From Methanocalculus chunghsingensis (lineage in GTDB: Archaea > Halobacteriota > Methanomicrobia > Methanomicrobiales > Methanocorpusculaceae): 64,000 nt of DNA. Below are positions 34,701-43,057 of this stretch, one piece after another; position 1 is the stretch's first letter; every line of letters begins with the position of its first letter. Below the pieces are notes generated by a model. It was not told the DNA's origin. It did not search any database and was given only the letters and a program-made list of their open reading frames with translations. Where the stretch lies: assembly GCF_018132105.1 (NCBI RefSeq), contig NZ_JWHL01000002.1, positions 176,275 to 240,274 on the forward strand, read 5' to 3'. A program made the position numbers and the translations under genes.

Positions 34701-35968
34701 ATGATCATCCCGGACTTATCCTTTTTCTCATGTAATCGTTTGGATGAAAGAAAGCTCTGCATCTCCTGAATACTTTCTATCCGTAATGCTCCACACCCGC
34801 ATAGATCAGTGATGAGCCGGGTCGCCTCTCCGCCGGAGTAATCCTGAATCCCGCTATCCATCCCATACATCACAACCTTCTCTTTATATCCATTCAGTAC
34901 CCTGATATTTTCGATATTCCCCCTCCCAATCGGCATATTCAGGAGGATGATGAGGTCCGCCTCTGTGAGACATCTCTTCAGTATGGATACTGACTCTTCT
35001 GATATCGGGGAGAATGGCGGCTCGCTGATGACCATAATCCCAAGCTCCTTTGCTGTCAGATAGTCTGAATCAAGAATATTGAGGACACCTGTTGTGATCT
35101 GCATCCCCTGTGCATGCAGGGTCTGCATCAGCTCCGATCCCGTGCCTCCGCCACAGAGTATATGGATCCTTGTGGATTGCGGAGCTCCCCTCTCATGATC
35201 ATACATCAGGAGGATATAGGGTCTCCCGGTGAGGGGGTGCTTCCTGACGATGACATCCACACCATAGACGGCCCGGATATTCTCTCTGGTCAGCACCTCT
35301 GCGGGCGGCCCCATCGCATGGATCTGCCGGTCTTTCAGGAGCAGAATCCGGTCACAATAGGATGAAGCGAGGTTGAGATCATGGAAGACGCTGATGATCG
35401 ATGCCCGGACCGTCTCGCGGCGGATAATGCTGAGGATCTCGATCTGGTGGCTGATATCAAGGTTTGAGGTCGCTTCGTCCAGGAGGAGAACCTTTGGCTC
35501 CTGGGCAAGTGCACGGGCGATGAGGACACGCTGCCGCTCCCCCCCGCTGATGGCATTGACCGAGGTCTCCGCAAGATGATCAACCGATGCCAGCTTCATC
35601 GCCCTGGTGCAGATGGCATGATCCTCGCGGCTCTCGGAAGCAAATCTCCCGATGAAGGGGTGCCTCCCCATCGTTACAATCTCCCTGACAGTATAATCGA
35701 ACTGGATGGCAATCTCCTGCGGAACGACGGCGACCTCCCGGGCAAGCTGGCGGAAGGTGAGATCCGCCATATCCTGATTATTATAGTAGATCTCACCGGA
35801 CTCAGGAGTAACGATCCTGCTCATCGCCTTGAGAAGGGTCGTCTTTCCTGAACCGTTTGGACCGACGATCCCGATCATCTCCCCCTGCTCTGCTGAGAAT
35901 GCTATCTCTTCGAGGATCCTGGCTGCCCCATAGCGTACATCCAGCCCGGTGATCTCAACTGCTTTCAT
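34697..35968 (-). CDS. btuD: BtuD-type ABC ATPase with fused C-terminal Rossmann-like domain
   Basis: 423 aa, about 165 longer than BtuD/FhuC. Residues 1-255 are the ATPase: Walker A GPNGSGKTTLL near 35-45, signature ISGGERQRVL near 141, Walker B VLLLDEATSNLD. Residues about 265-423 form an extra alpha/beta domain beginning IHILCGGGTGSELM with a later Cys pair (LCGCGAL). This tail is known from archaeal cobalamin/iron-type importers but its job is unknown; a regulatory nucleotide- or ligand-binding role is a guess. It overlaps btuC by 4 bases and the lipoprotein gene by 4. Confidence 0.9.
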   Translation of the reverse strand: MKAVEITGLDVRYGAARILEEIAFSAEQGEMIGIVGPNGSGKTTLLKAMSRIVTPESGEIYYNNQDMADLTFRQLAREVAVVPQEIAIQFDYTVREIVTMGRHPFIGRFASESREDHAICTRAMKLASVDHLAETSVNAISGGERQRVLIARALAQEPKVLLLDEATSNLDISHQIEILSIIRRETVRASIISVFHDLNLASSYCDRILLLKDRQIHAMGPPAEVLTRENIRAVYGVDVIVRKHPLTGRPYILLMYDHERGAPQSTRIHILCGGGTGSELMQTLHAQGMQITTGVLNILDSDYLTAKELGIMVISEPPFSPISEESVSILKRCLTEADLIILLNMPIGRGNIENIRVLNGYKEKVVMYGMDSGIQDYSGGEATRLITDLCGCGALRIESIQEMQSFLSSKRLHEKKDKSGMII

Positions 35969-36915
35969 GCCCGCATCCGCCTCCTGAGGAGATACATGAA
36001 GAAAGGTGCCCCGAAGAATGAGGTGATGATCCCAACCGGCATCTCGTTACCGAATGTCCGTGCAAAGGTATCAGCCCAGAGAAGGAGGATGCTCCCGGCG
36101 AGTATGGCGGCAGGGAGGAGCACCCGGTGATCCGGACCCACGATAGTTCTCATGATATGCGGGGTGATCAGCCCGATGAACCCTATCGCACCCGCGATTG
36201 AGACGGCAATCCCTGCAAGCAATGAGCTGATGAAGAGGAGGATCACCTTGAGCTGCTCCACATTGACACCGAGATGCATCGCCTCCTCTTCTCCAAGGGA
36301 GATGATGTTGATATCACGGGCGAAGATGTAGATTGCGACACACCCGATGGGAATCAGAAGACCGACATGAACCTGGCTCCAGGAGACCGTCCAGAATCCC
36401 CCCATCAGCCAGAAGATGATCTGATGCAGGCTCTTTCCCGCGGTATACATGAGAAATGAGAGCATCGCCGAGAGGAACATCGAGAGGGCAACCCCGGTCA
36501 GGAGGAGCGTCTCAACCGGGACCTTCCCTCCTCTCCGTGCAATCATATAGACCAGGAAGGTCGATCCGATCGCACCAATGAAGGCGAAGACGGGGAGACC
36601 AAGGCCTGCGAGGAAGACGATGGAGATTGCTGCCCCCAGTGACCCTCCAGCGGATGTTCCGATGATATAGGGATCGGCCATCGGATTCCTGAAGAGCCCC
36701 TGCATTGCTGTTCCTGCAGTTGCAAGCGCTGCCCCGACAAGCACGGCGGCGATGACACGCGGGACCCGTATCTCCGATATGATCTGATAATAGACTGGAT
36801 TTGTGAGGATGGAGCCGATCGGAATGCTTGTCGGCCCGGTCAGGACGGCAGCTGCCATGCTCAGGAGGAGGGTGACAAAGAGGGCTATAAGGATCAGGGG
36901 ATTCCGCGGGCTCAT
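35965..36915 (-). CDS. btuC: BtuC/FecCD-type ABC importer permease
   Basis: 316 aa, nine to ten transmembrane helices of the FecCD family. Recognisable motifs are RVIAAVLVGAALATAGTAMQGLFRNPMADPYIIG near residues 53-85 (in part) and the coupling segment GAIGFIGLITPHIMRTIVG near 240-258. The first gene of the importer operon; a TATA element lies 31 bases upstream of the ATG. With btuD and the BtuF proteins it forms a complete type II importer for a corrinoid or similar chelate. Confidence 0.93.
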   Translation of the reverse strand: MSPRNPLILIALFVTLLLSMAAAVLTGPTSIPIGSILTNPVYYQIISEIRVPRVIAAVLVGAALATAGTAMQGLFRNPMADPYIIGTSAGGSLGAAISIVFLAGLGLPVFAFIGAIGSTFLVYMIARRGGKVPVETLLLTGVALSMFLSAMLSFLMYTAGKSLHQIIFWLMGGFWTVSWSQVHVGLLIPIGCVAIYIFARDINIISLGEEEAMHLGVNVEQLKVILLFISSLLAGIAVSIAGAIGFIGLITPHIMRTIVGPDHRVLLPAAILAGSILLLWADTFARTFGNEMPVGIITSFFGAPFFMYLLRRRMRA

Positions 36916-36920
36916 TCATG

Positions 36921-36950
36921 TCATTGTACTTGATTTAAGGTAATTATAGT
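36921..36950 (-). promoter_or_regulatory. btuC promoter with GTACAAT half-operator
   Basis: On the minus strand the TATA-like ACTATAATT (36942-36950) is 31 bases before the btuC ATG. AGTACAATGA (36921-36930) lies over the predicted start site, repeating the AGTACAAT half of the palindrome found at the same place in the DUF4430 operon promoter (33438-33451). Co-regulation is inferred. Confidence 0.55.
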
Positions 36951-37039
36951 TTATTAAAAATCTTTTGCGGTTTTGCTGCCGGTCACCTGCCTTTCCGGCT
37001 TCAATGGTTTTATTCAATTGGTTGATCCATCTTTTTGGA

Positions 37040-37489
37040 ATGACAACCCCACTTGAAGCCCGCCTCAACTATACCTTCAAAGACCCGGCCCTCCTCACCC
37101 GCGCCCTCACGCGATCTGCGTACGCACGCGAGGCAGGCCTCCCGGATGGGCAGCATATGGATGCGCTCGCCGTCCTTGGCGATGCCGCCATCGATCTCTC
37201 TGTCATTGAGGAGATCATAGTATCAGGTGAGTATGACAAAGGTATTATTACCAACAGGAAGGTACATGCCGTCAATATGCTCAGCCTCAGAATGGCCGCA
37301 GAATCTCTCGATCTCGGTTCATATGTCTTCTGGGGAAAGGGTGAGAAGAGCCAGGAGATATGGGAATCCGGCAGGGTTCTTGCCGAATGCTATGAGGCGC
37401 TCATCGGCGCCCTTTATATTGACGGGGGAATGTCCAAAGTAAAAACCGTGATTGCAGCATCCGGCATCGGGGAAAATAGGAAAGGTTGA
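37040..37489 (+). CDS. RNase III-domain protein without dsRNA-binding domain
   Basis: 149 aa, a single RNase III fold. The first signature region reads MDALAVLGDAAIDLSV: the usual LEFLGD glutamate is replaced by alanine while GD is kept, as in Mini-III type enzymes. The second region AECYEALIGALYIDGG keeps the catalytic Glu. Activity is therefore possible but not assured; archaeal members of this type are poorly studied. The ATG at 37040 is preferred over an upstream in-frame start at 36965, because the extra 25 residues (MRFCCRSPAF...) look non-coding and a TATA-like TTTTATTC sits about 30 bases before 37040. Confidence 0.78.
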   Translation: MTTPLEARLNYTFKDPALLTRALTRSAYAREAGLPDGQHMDALAVLGDAAIDLSVIEEIIVSGEYDKGIITNRKVHAVNMLSLRMAAESLDLGSYVFWGKGEKSQEIWESGRVLAECYEALIGALYIDGGMSKVKTVIAASGIGENRKG

Positions 37490-37566
37490 AGTAATGTAGG
37501 CGGCGATGCTACTATTGTTATTCATATGAAGACTCTCCGGCAAAAATTCGGGGTTTGGAGTAAGCT

Positions 37567-38325
37567 ATGATCGGGCGAATGATGACGGTCGGTAGTGAGA
37601 TAGCAGGTCTCACATGCCGGGGAGGGCGGCCGGCAAACGAGGATTCCTTTACAATTCTCCCTCTTTCGGATGGATATCTTATTGCAGTGGCAGATGGCAT
37701 CGGCGGGCAGGTTGCAGGAGATCGGGCCTCATCGATCGCGATTACAACACTTCGTGACTATTTTTCTGAGGCATACACCGGGGGTCTCAAACTGGATGAA
37801 TGCCACCGGAAACTCGAAGGAGGGTTCACAGCAGCAGATAAAGCTGTTAAAGCTGCCGCGACCGGCGATGCACAAGGTATGGGGACAACACTTGTCGCTG
37901 CATTCATAAGGCGAAATAAAGCGATCATCGCGCATACCGGAGATTCCCGTGCATATCATCTCTCCGGCAGGGTCGTCTCGGTCACCCGCGATCACTCCCT
38001 TGTCGCTGAGATGGTACAACGGGGCCTCCTTGATGCAAGTGAAGTGATTCATCACCCGCTGCGGTCATATATCACGCGGAGTATCGGTGGGGACTTTACC
38101 GTTTCGACAAAGAGTATCACCCTCCATCCAGGTGATGTTCTCCTCCTTGCATCTGATGGCTTCTATGAACATCTTGATGAGCAGATCCTCAGCTGTGAGT
38201 CACTCCGGGATGATCCGGCAGGAATACTCCGGCGGCTCATGCATCGTGTCCTTGCAGTGACACGGGATAATGCAACCGGAATCGTCTATCGCTCCCCGGT
38301 CTACTCCATCGGGCAGAAAGAATAA
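37567..38325 (+). CDS. PP2C-type serine/threonine protein phosphatase
   Basis: 252 aa metal-dependent phosphatase. Motifs in order: GGRPANEDSF near residues 19-28, VADGIGGQVAGDRAS near 44-58 (metal-binding Asp-Gly), GMGTTLVAAF near 104, AHTGDSRAYHL near 123-133, VTRDHSLVAEMVQRG near 139, LLASDGFYEHL near 192, and DNATGIV near the end (final metal Asp-Asn). No transmembrane segment. No kinase gene is adjacent, so its substrate is unknown. Several in-frame ATGs (37567, 37579, 37582) could serve as the start. Confidence 0.92.
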   Translation: MIGRMMTVGSEIAGLTCRGGRPANEDSFTILPLSDGYLIAVADGIGGQVAGDRASSIAITTLRDYFSEAYTGGLKLDECHRKLEGGFTAADKAVKAAATGDAQGMGTTLVAAFIRRNKAIIAHTGDSRAYHLSGRVVSVTRDHSLVAEMVQRGLLDASEVIHHPLRSYITRSIGGDFTVSTKSITLHPGDVLLLASDGFYEHLDEQILSCESLRDDPAGILRRLMHRVLAVTRDNATGIVYRSPVYSIGQKE

Positions 38326-38402
38326 CAGGATCATCTGCCTGGCGACTCCAACATTCATTTTATCTTCGAATCATTTTTCTGATCATTGATCAATTCTGTA
38401 GT

Positions 38403-39905
38403 ATGGCGCAGGTGACGATCTATGGTGGTGCTGGATCAATCGGTGGGAATAAGATTCATATCAGGGAGGGATCATCCGGTCTCTTCCTCGACTTTGGTAT
38501 TGACTTCTCAATGTACTCGCGGTTCTATGGTGATTTCTTAACGCCAAGAAGCGGTCGGGGAATCTATGACTACCTCCATCTCGGCCTCCTCCCGCCGATT
38601 GCGAATTACCGGTCTGATCTCACGCCCCCTGATCTCACCCTGAAAGGAATGCCGCAGATCCCGGTTGATGCCCTGCTCCTCTCTCATGCGCATATGGATC
38701 ATGTCGGCCTTGCCGGGATGCTTGATACAACAATTCCACTCATCGCATCAGGCACCACCCTTGGCCTCATCAAGGCAATGCAGGACTCCGGACCCGCCAG
38801 GATAGGATCCGATCCTATTTACACAAAAGAGCGGACTCCCCATGATGAGCGGACACTGGTGGCTGGGAGAAAGGCCGCTATTGGGCGTGATCTCATCGTC
38901 ACGGATGATATAACGGATTCCTTCAGATCCCTCATATCGACCATTCCACAGGGAAAGGGGGCCAGAATCAATGCATCCGTCTCACTTTTCCATGAATCGA
39001 ACTTTCCCTTCTCCATTGAATCCTATCCGGTTGATCACTCCATTCCGGGAGCAACTGCATTTCTTCTTGGGGGTGATCTCTCGATCGCCTATACTGGGGA
39101 TATCAGGACGCATGGCAGGGAGAATGCGGCAACATCACGCTTTGTGGATGCTGCACGGGATACTGGGACACTCATCATCGAGGGAACCCGGCTCTTACGT
39201 GAAGAAGACCATTCTTCGCCTGAGGTCTCGGAGGAGGAGGTTGCAGTGAACTGCCGGGAGGCTGTTGCCGAAGAGGAAGGACTTGTTATAGCAGATTTTT
39301 CTCCGCGGAACATCGAGCGGCTGATGATATTTCAGGAGATCGCAGATACATGCGGAAGGCAGCTTGTCGTGACAGCAAAGGATGCATATCTTCTCCAGGC
39401 AATGGCAGCCTGCGGCCACCCACATCTTCTGCCCTCGCTCCTGATGTACGGGGGATTTACGGATCCCCGTATACCGGGATGGAAGAAGGGGCTGTCTGAT
39501 CAAATCATCCCGGTCTCTTCAGATGAGGTGAAACGGGATCCTGGTAGTTACATCCTCTGCTTCTCCCTGTATGATCTCGTCGCACTCCCGGATATTGCTC
39601 CTGAGGGGGGGACGTACATCTCTTCGACATGCGAAGCATTTAACGAGGAGATGGCACTTGATACCGCCCGCCTCGTTGAGTGGCTTGACCGCTTTGGAAT
39701 CTGCTGCCATGGTCTTTCCGGCAGATCCCCGGAGGCCGTAGGCTTTCACGCATCCGGCCATGCGTCGCCTCAGGATCTTGAGGCTATCGTCGACAGGATC
39801 GATCCCGATCTGATCATTCCGGTACATACGACTGCCCCGGAATGGTATTCCAGACGTTGGGAGCAGGTTGTCATCCCACAGACCGGAGAGGAGATCACCT
39901 GCTGA
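38403..39905 (+). CDS. MBL-fold metallohydrolase (RNase J/CPSF-like)
   Basis: 500 aa. The zinc site HAHMDH is at residues 95-100, with supporting VDHSIPGA near 205 and TGDIRTHG near 228 (metal Asp). The C-terminal part contains a beta-CASP-like insertion followed by SGHASPQDLEAIVDRI and IIPVHTT, the motif B/C pattern of nucleic-acid-processing enzymes, so an RNase role is plausible, but a general hydrolase cannot be excluded. TATA-like TTTATCTTC lies about 40 bases before the ATG. It overlaps the convergent methyltransferase gene by 11 bases. Confidence 0.85.
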   Translation: MAQVTIYGGAGSIGGNKIHIREGSSGLFLDFGIDFSMYSRFYGDFLTPRSGRGIYDYLHLGLLPPIANYRSDLTPPDLTLKGMPQIPVDALLLSHAHMDHVGLAGMLDTTIPLIASGTTLGLIKAMQDSGPARIGSDPIYTKERTPHDERTLVAGRKAAIGRDLIVTDDITDSFRSLISTIPQGKGARINASVSLFHESNFPFSIESYPVDHSIPGATAFLLGGDLSIAYTGDIRTHGRENAATSRFVDAARDTGTLIIEGTRLLREEDHSSPEVSEEEVAVNCREAVAEEEGLVIADFSPRNIERLMIFQEIADTCGRQLVVTAKDAYLLQAMAACGHPHLLPSLLMYGGFTDPRIPGWKKGLSDQIIPVSSDEVKRDPGSYILCFSLYDLVALPDIAPEGGTYISSTCEAFNEEMALDTARLVEWLDRFGICCHGLSGRSPEAVGFHASGHASPQDLEAIVDRIDPDLIIPVHTTAPEWYSRRWEQVVIPQTGEEITC

Positions 39906-40512
39906 AGACGGCATGGAGGTACTCTCTGGTATAGAGCTTCCCTGAAAGCCGTACCTGATAACTCTCCGTGGTGATGCATATCTCTTCAAAGGGTTCTCCA
40001 AGAGTTCTGAGCTCTTCTTCGGTGAAGTAGTGGGTGATAATTCCCTGACGCGAGAAGGTGAATGCTTCAACCTCTTCACCCTTCCCGCATCGCATATCAT
40101 TCCTCGAAAAGACTGTGCAATGAAATACTCCCCCCTCTCCCAGCACCCGTTTGACCTCCCCTATAAGGAGAGGACGATCTTCCTCGGTCAGATGGCCAAG
40201 GATATGAATTCCGATGACTGCGCCAAATACCTCCTCCCTGAAGGGGAGATGACGACCATCACCGATGATGAGATGCACTCTTTTTCTTTTGCAGAGTCTG
40301 ACTGCTTCCTCTGCTGCATCGATACCGGTGATCGCCCAGCCTCTCCCTTCCATCGCCGGAAGATGCTTCCCATTCCCGCATCCGAGATCGAGCACACAGG
40401 TCTCCCGGGGGAGATCCGGGAGTTGAAACGGGGCTCCTCCATAGAGTGCGCCCCTCTTCCGGTAATCGGTGTTCCAGGCCTCCCTGAGGACCCCTGGATC
40501 GAGTCTGCTCAT
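39895..40512 (-). CDS. class I SAM-dependent methyltransferase
   Basis: 205 aa. Motif I is VLDLGCGNGKHLPAMEGRG near residues 39-57, motif II GIDAAEEAV near 62, motif III LIIGDGRHLPF near 77-87, and motif IV AVIGIHILGHL near 93. It resembles the UbiE/TehB-like group. Substrate unknown. The start ATG is only 8 bases from the divergent MFS gene's annotated ATG, so the two promoters overlap or the MFS start is further downstream. Confidence 0.88.
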   Translation of the reverse strand: MSRLDPGVLREAWNTDYRKRGALYGGAPFQLPDLPRETCVLDLGCGNGKHLPAMEGRGWAITGIDAAEEAVRLCKRKRVHLIIGDGRHLPFREEVFGAVIGIHILGHLTEEDRPLLIGEVKRVLGEGGVFHCTVFSRNDMRCGKGEEVEAFTFSRQGIITHYFTEEELRTLGEPFEEICITTESYQVRLSGKLYTREYLHAVFSR

Positions 40513-40520
40513 ATAGATTC

Positions 40521-41894
40521 ATGGCGCTGCGGGATGATATGATCCTTCTTATGTCTGGTCTGCAACGCTACCATCATCTCCTCGCCCTTCTTGGCGTCAT
40601 CATAGCGACAGTGATGGCGACCGAAGCGATGATCATCGCCGGCTTTCCTGCGATAGAGGCGGAGTTTGGCGTTGCATCAGTTATCATCGCATGGATCCTC
40701 CCGACGGTGATGCTCGTCGGGGCCGTCATCCTTCTTGCCATCGGATCCCTCGGCGATATACTGGGAAAACGCCGCGTCATCCTCGCCTGCCTTGGAGTCT
40801 ATGGAGCCGGCATCGCCCTTGGAGGATATGCCCCGGATATGACAATCCTCCTCCTTTCACGGATGCTCCAGGGGGTCGGCCTGGCCATCGCTCCGCTTGC
40901 GTATGCACTCGTGGCAGAAGAGACACCTCCGGAATGGGTGGCGACGGCAATTGGTGTTCTTGCCGCCACCTATGGGGCAGGGAGCTTCCTTGGTATCATG
41001 TTCGGTGCATATATCATCGAGACCATCGGATGGCGTGCCTGCTTCCAGATCATGATACCCGTCGTTCTCCTCATCATCATTGCCGCATGGTTCATCCTCC
41101 CCAGGCATGGCGTTCTCCGGCAGGGGAAGATCGATCTGATCGGGATGGGACTCTTTGCTGCCTCTATCCTCACCGGGATGATCGCACTGACAGAGGGTGG
41201 CCTCTCCGGAATGAGAAATCCGATCGTCTGGGGAGGGTTTCTCGTCTCGTTCCTCCTTCTGATCCTCTTCCTCCGGCATGAGAAGCAGACCCCGGATCCA
41301 CTCCTTGATATCGGGATGATCCGGGAAGCTCCGTTCCCTGCGATCACGATAAATGCATTTCTCGTTGTCTTCGCCTTCTTTATCCTCCTTCAGCTGATGC
41401 CATATATCATCTCACATCCCGCCGGACTTGCTCTACCGATCATCTTTGTGGGGATTCTTCTGATGCCCGGATCTCTCACCGATATGGTCTCAGGCCCTCT
41501 TGCAGGATACCTGGTTTCAAAAAAGGGTGTTGTACTGCCGTTTCTCATCGGGAGTATTGCCCTTCTCATCGGTAGCGGGATCTTCTTCCTCTTCGAGCTG
41601 ACACCTCTCCTGCTTGTTGCTGTCTGGATGATCTTCTCAGCGGGCATGTCGATTCTTCTGACCATCGATAACATGATTGCTGTCGCCTCGGCACCTCCCG
41701 GCCAGACCGCTACCGCAAGTGCATTCCTCCACACCATCCAGAGCATCGGAGGAGCCCTTGGCCCGATCGTTGCCGGTGCGGCACTCACATTGTACCCGGC
41801 AGAAGAGGCCTTCACGGTGATATTTCTCATAGTACTTGCAGTCTCAGTGATCATCCTCTTCCAGTCTGCGGTTATCAGGCGGTATCTTCCGTAA
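40521..41894 (+). CDS. MFS drug-efflux-type transporter (DHA2 family)
   Basis: 457 aa with about 14 transmembrane helices, the DHA2 arrangement. The loop 2-3 motif A is present as GSLGDILGKRRVIL near residues 74-87, and the motif C-like GAGSFLGIMFGAYIIE is near 153. Probably exports toxic hydrophobic compounds with proton uptake. The ATG at 40521 is 8 bases from the divergent gene; in-frame ATGs at 40539 and 40551 (MSGLQRYHHLL) are credible alternatives that leave room for a promoter. Confidence 0.9.
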   Translation: MALRDDMILLMSGLQRYHHLLALLGVIIATVMATEAMIIAGFPAIEAEFGVASVIIAWILPTVMLVGAVILLAIGSLGDILGKRRVILACLGVYGAGIALGGYAPDMTILLLSRMLQGVGLAIAPLAYALVAEETPPEWVATAIGVLAATYGAGSFLGIMFGAYIIETIGWRACFQIMIPVVLLIIIAAWFILPRHGVLRQGKIDLIGMGLFAASILTGMIALTEGGLSGMRNPIVWGGFLVSFLLLILFLRHEKQTPDPLLDIGMIREAPFPAITINAFLVVFAFFILLQLMPYIISHPAGLALPIIFVGILLMPGSLTDMVSGPLAGYLVSKKGVVLPFLIGSIALLIGSGIFFLFELTPLLLVAVWMIFSAGMSILLTIDNMIAVASAPPGQTATASAFLHTIQSIGGALGPIVAGAALTLYPAEEAFTVIFLIVLAVSVIILFQSAVIRRYLP

Positions 41895-41994
41895 CGTTGT
41901 CAATAACGGAATACTACAAATTATTTCTGAAGAAGGAGACGGTATTACTGCAGTCACGGCATAAAGAATTACTTGGAATAAGGACTCAGGGACA

Positions 41995-42249
41995 ATGTAT
42001 CAGGGTGGCGATCGGGCCTTCTGGGTAATCGACAGGTTGGACGATCCTGGGTACCATGTGGTCTATCGGAGCGGCCATGACGGGATCGAGATCAATGATG
42101 CAGATCTGCGAAAGCTTCTCTCCGGATCGAAGCATTGTGGTATGATGCTGAAGACCGGAGTCCGATCCCCTGGATTTGTCGCGGCTCTCAGGATGGATGG
42201 GGAGTTGGAAAAAGAGAGTGGAAATTTTCTCTATGCCGGAACAGTCTGA
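41995..42249 (+). CDS. small hypothetical protein
   Basis: 84 aa, not recognised. It reads MYQGGDRAFWVIDRLDDPGY..., has no transmembrane segment, and contains an alternating charged/hydrophobic pattern that could be a small alpha/beta domain. Its ATG follows an AT-rich AAAGAATTACTTGGAATAAGG stretch that could hold a promoter. It overlaps the convergent DUF4013 gene by 19 bases. A competing minus-strand frame exists over the same DNA, and the plus frame was chosen because its codon usage (GATC-rich, ATC/GAC) is like its neighbours. It may be spurious. Confidence 0.45.
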   Translation: MYQGGDRAFWVIDRLDDPGYHVVYRSGHDGIEINDADLRKLLSGSKHCGMMLKTGVRSPGFVAALRMDGELEKESGNFLYAGTV

Positions 42250-42935
42250 TAGAGCATCGTTACGTATCGCCATGTAAAGAGTGAGAGTGGCGGGCCGAGG
42301 AAGAGGGCGATGAGCCATCCAAGTACTGGAATTGCCGACAATGCCCCGATAATAAACGCAAAGACTGCGATGATGATCCAGAGAACGATAATGGCGATGA
42401 TATAGTCGACCCAACCGATTCGTGCAATATGTTCAAAGATCGCACTAAAATTGAATGCCTCCATAATGTTATCTGTCTTTGCAAATCTGACGACACCTGT
42501 GTATGCAATGAATGAGATGATGATCGCAACAACGAATGCCAAAAGTAATCCCGCAAATAATTCGGCTATTGCTCCAAGGATGAATTCATCCGGGACCACA
42601 CCGGTCATATCGCCCATTGCCGAACCGGCAATCATAAACGGCAGCGTTGCTGCGCCGAAGATCAGCAGGATGACGATGATCGGTATCATATAAATGAGGG
42701 CGATGATATTCAGCTTCCAGCCATCGACAAAGAGCTTCCCCCAGTCATCCACCTCTGGTGCCGGATCCGCCCCTGAGAGGACAGAGACGAGATATCCATT
42801 GAAGACCGGTACAATATAGAGGGTGATGCTTGTTATCAGATAGGCGATGACAAGCAGTATCCACTGCTTCCATTTTCCCCAGACAGCCTCCTGGGCATAG
42901 GAGAACGATTCTGATGCGATTGTGCTGATAGACAT
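42231..42935 (-). CDS. DUF4013 membrane protein
   Basis: 234 aa with five or six hydrophobic helices and the DUF4013 layout: an N-terminal FSYAQEAVWGKWKQW segment, followed by GYLVSVLSG, a DWGKLFVDGWKLNIIALIYMIP-type region, and a C-terminal FLGPPLSLFTWRYVTMLYQ. This family is frequent in methanogens and has no assigned function. The TATA-like element ATATAGTATATAAATC lies within 45 bases upstream (42957-42974), so it has its own promoter. Confidence 0.85.
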   Translation of the reverse strand: MSISTIASESFSYAQEAVWGKWKQWILLVIAYLITSITLYIVPVFNGYLVSVLSGADPAPEVDDWGKLFVDGWKLNIIALIYMIPIIVILLIFGAATLPFMIAGSAMGDMTGVVPDEFILGAIAELFAGLLLAFVVAIIISFIAYTGVVRFAKTDNIMEAFNFSAIFEHIARIGWVDYIIAIIVLWIIIAVFAFIIGALSAIPVLGWLIALFLGPPLSLFTWRYVTMLYQTVPA

Positions 42936-43057
42936 GATGAATCAGGCTGATTTTGGATAATATAGTATATAAATCATCCCTGCCCGCTTCCAGGGATGAT
43001 GCCATCATAATGGCTTTCTTTCCACTTTAAGAGATTGCACTTTTTCAGGATGAAGAT

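Noticed and set aside
24927..36915. Siderophore or heme uptake as the function of the importer cluster
   Set aside because: Not excluded, but the BtuF-type signatures and the DUF4430 plus toroid pairing favour corrinoids; no heme or siderophore synthesis genes are nearby.
41986..42414. 142-codon minus-strand open frame opposite the small 84-aa gene
   Set aside because: Overlaps the DUF4013 gene in another frame and has a Ser/His/Arg-rich composition typical of a shadow frame.
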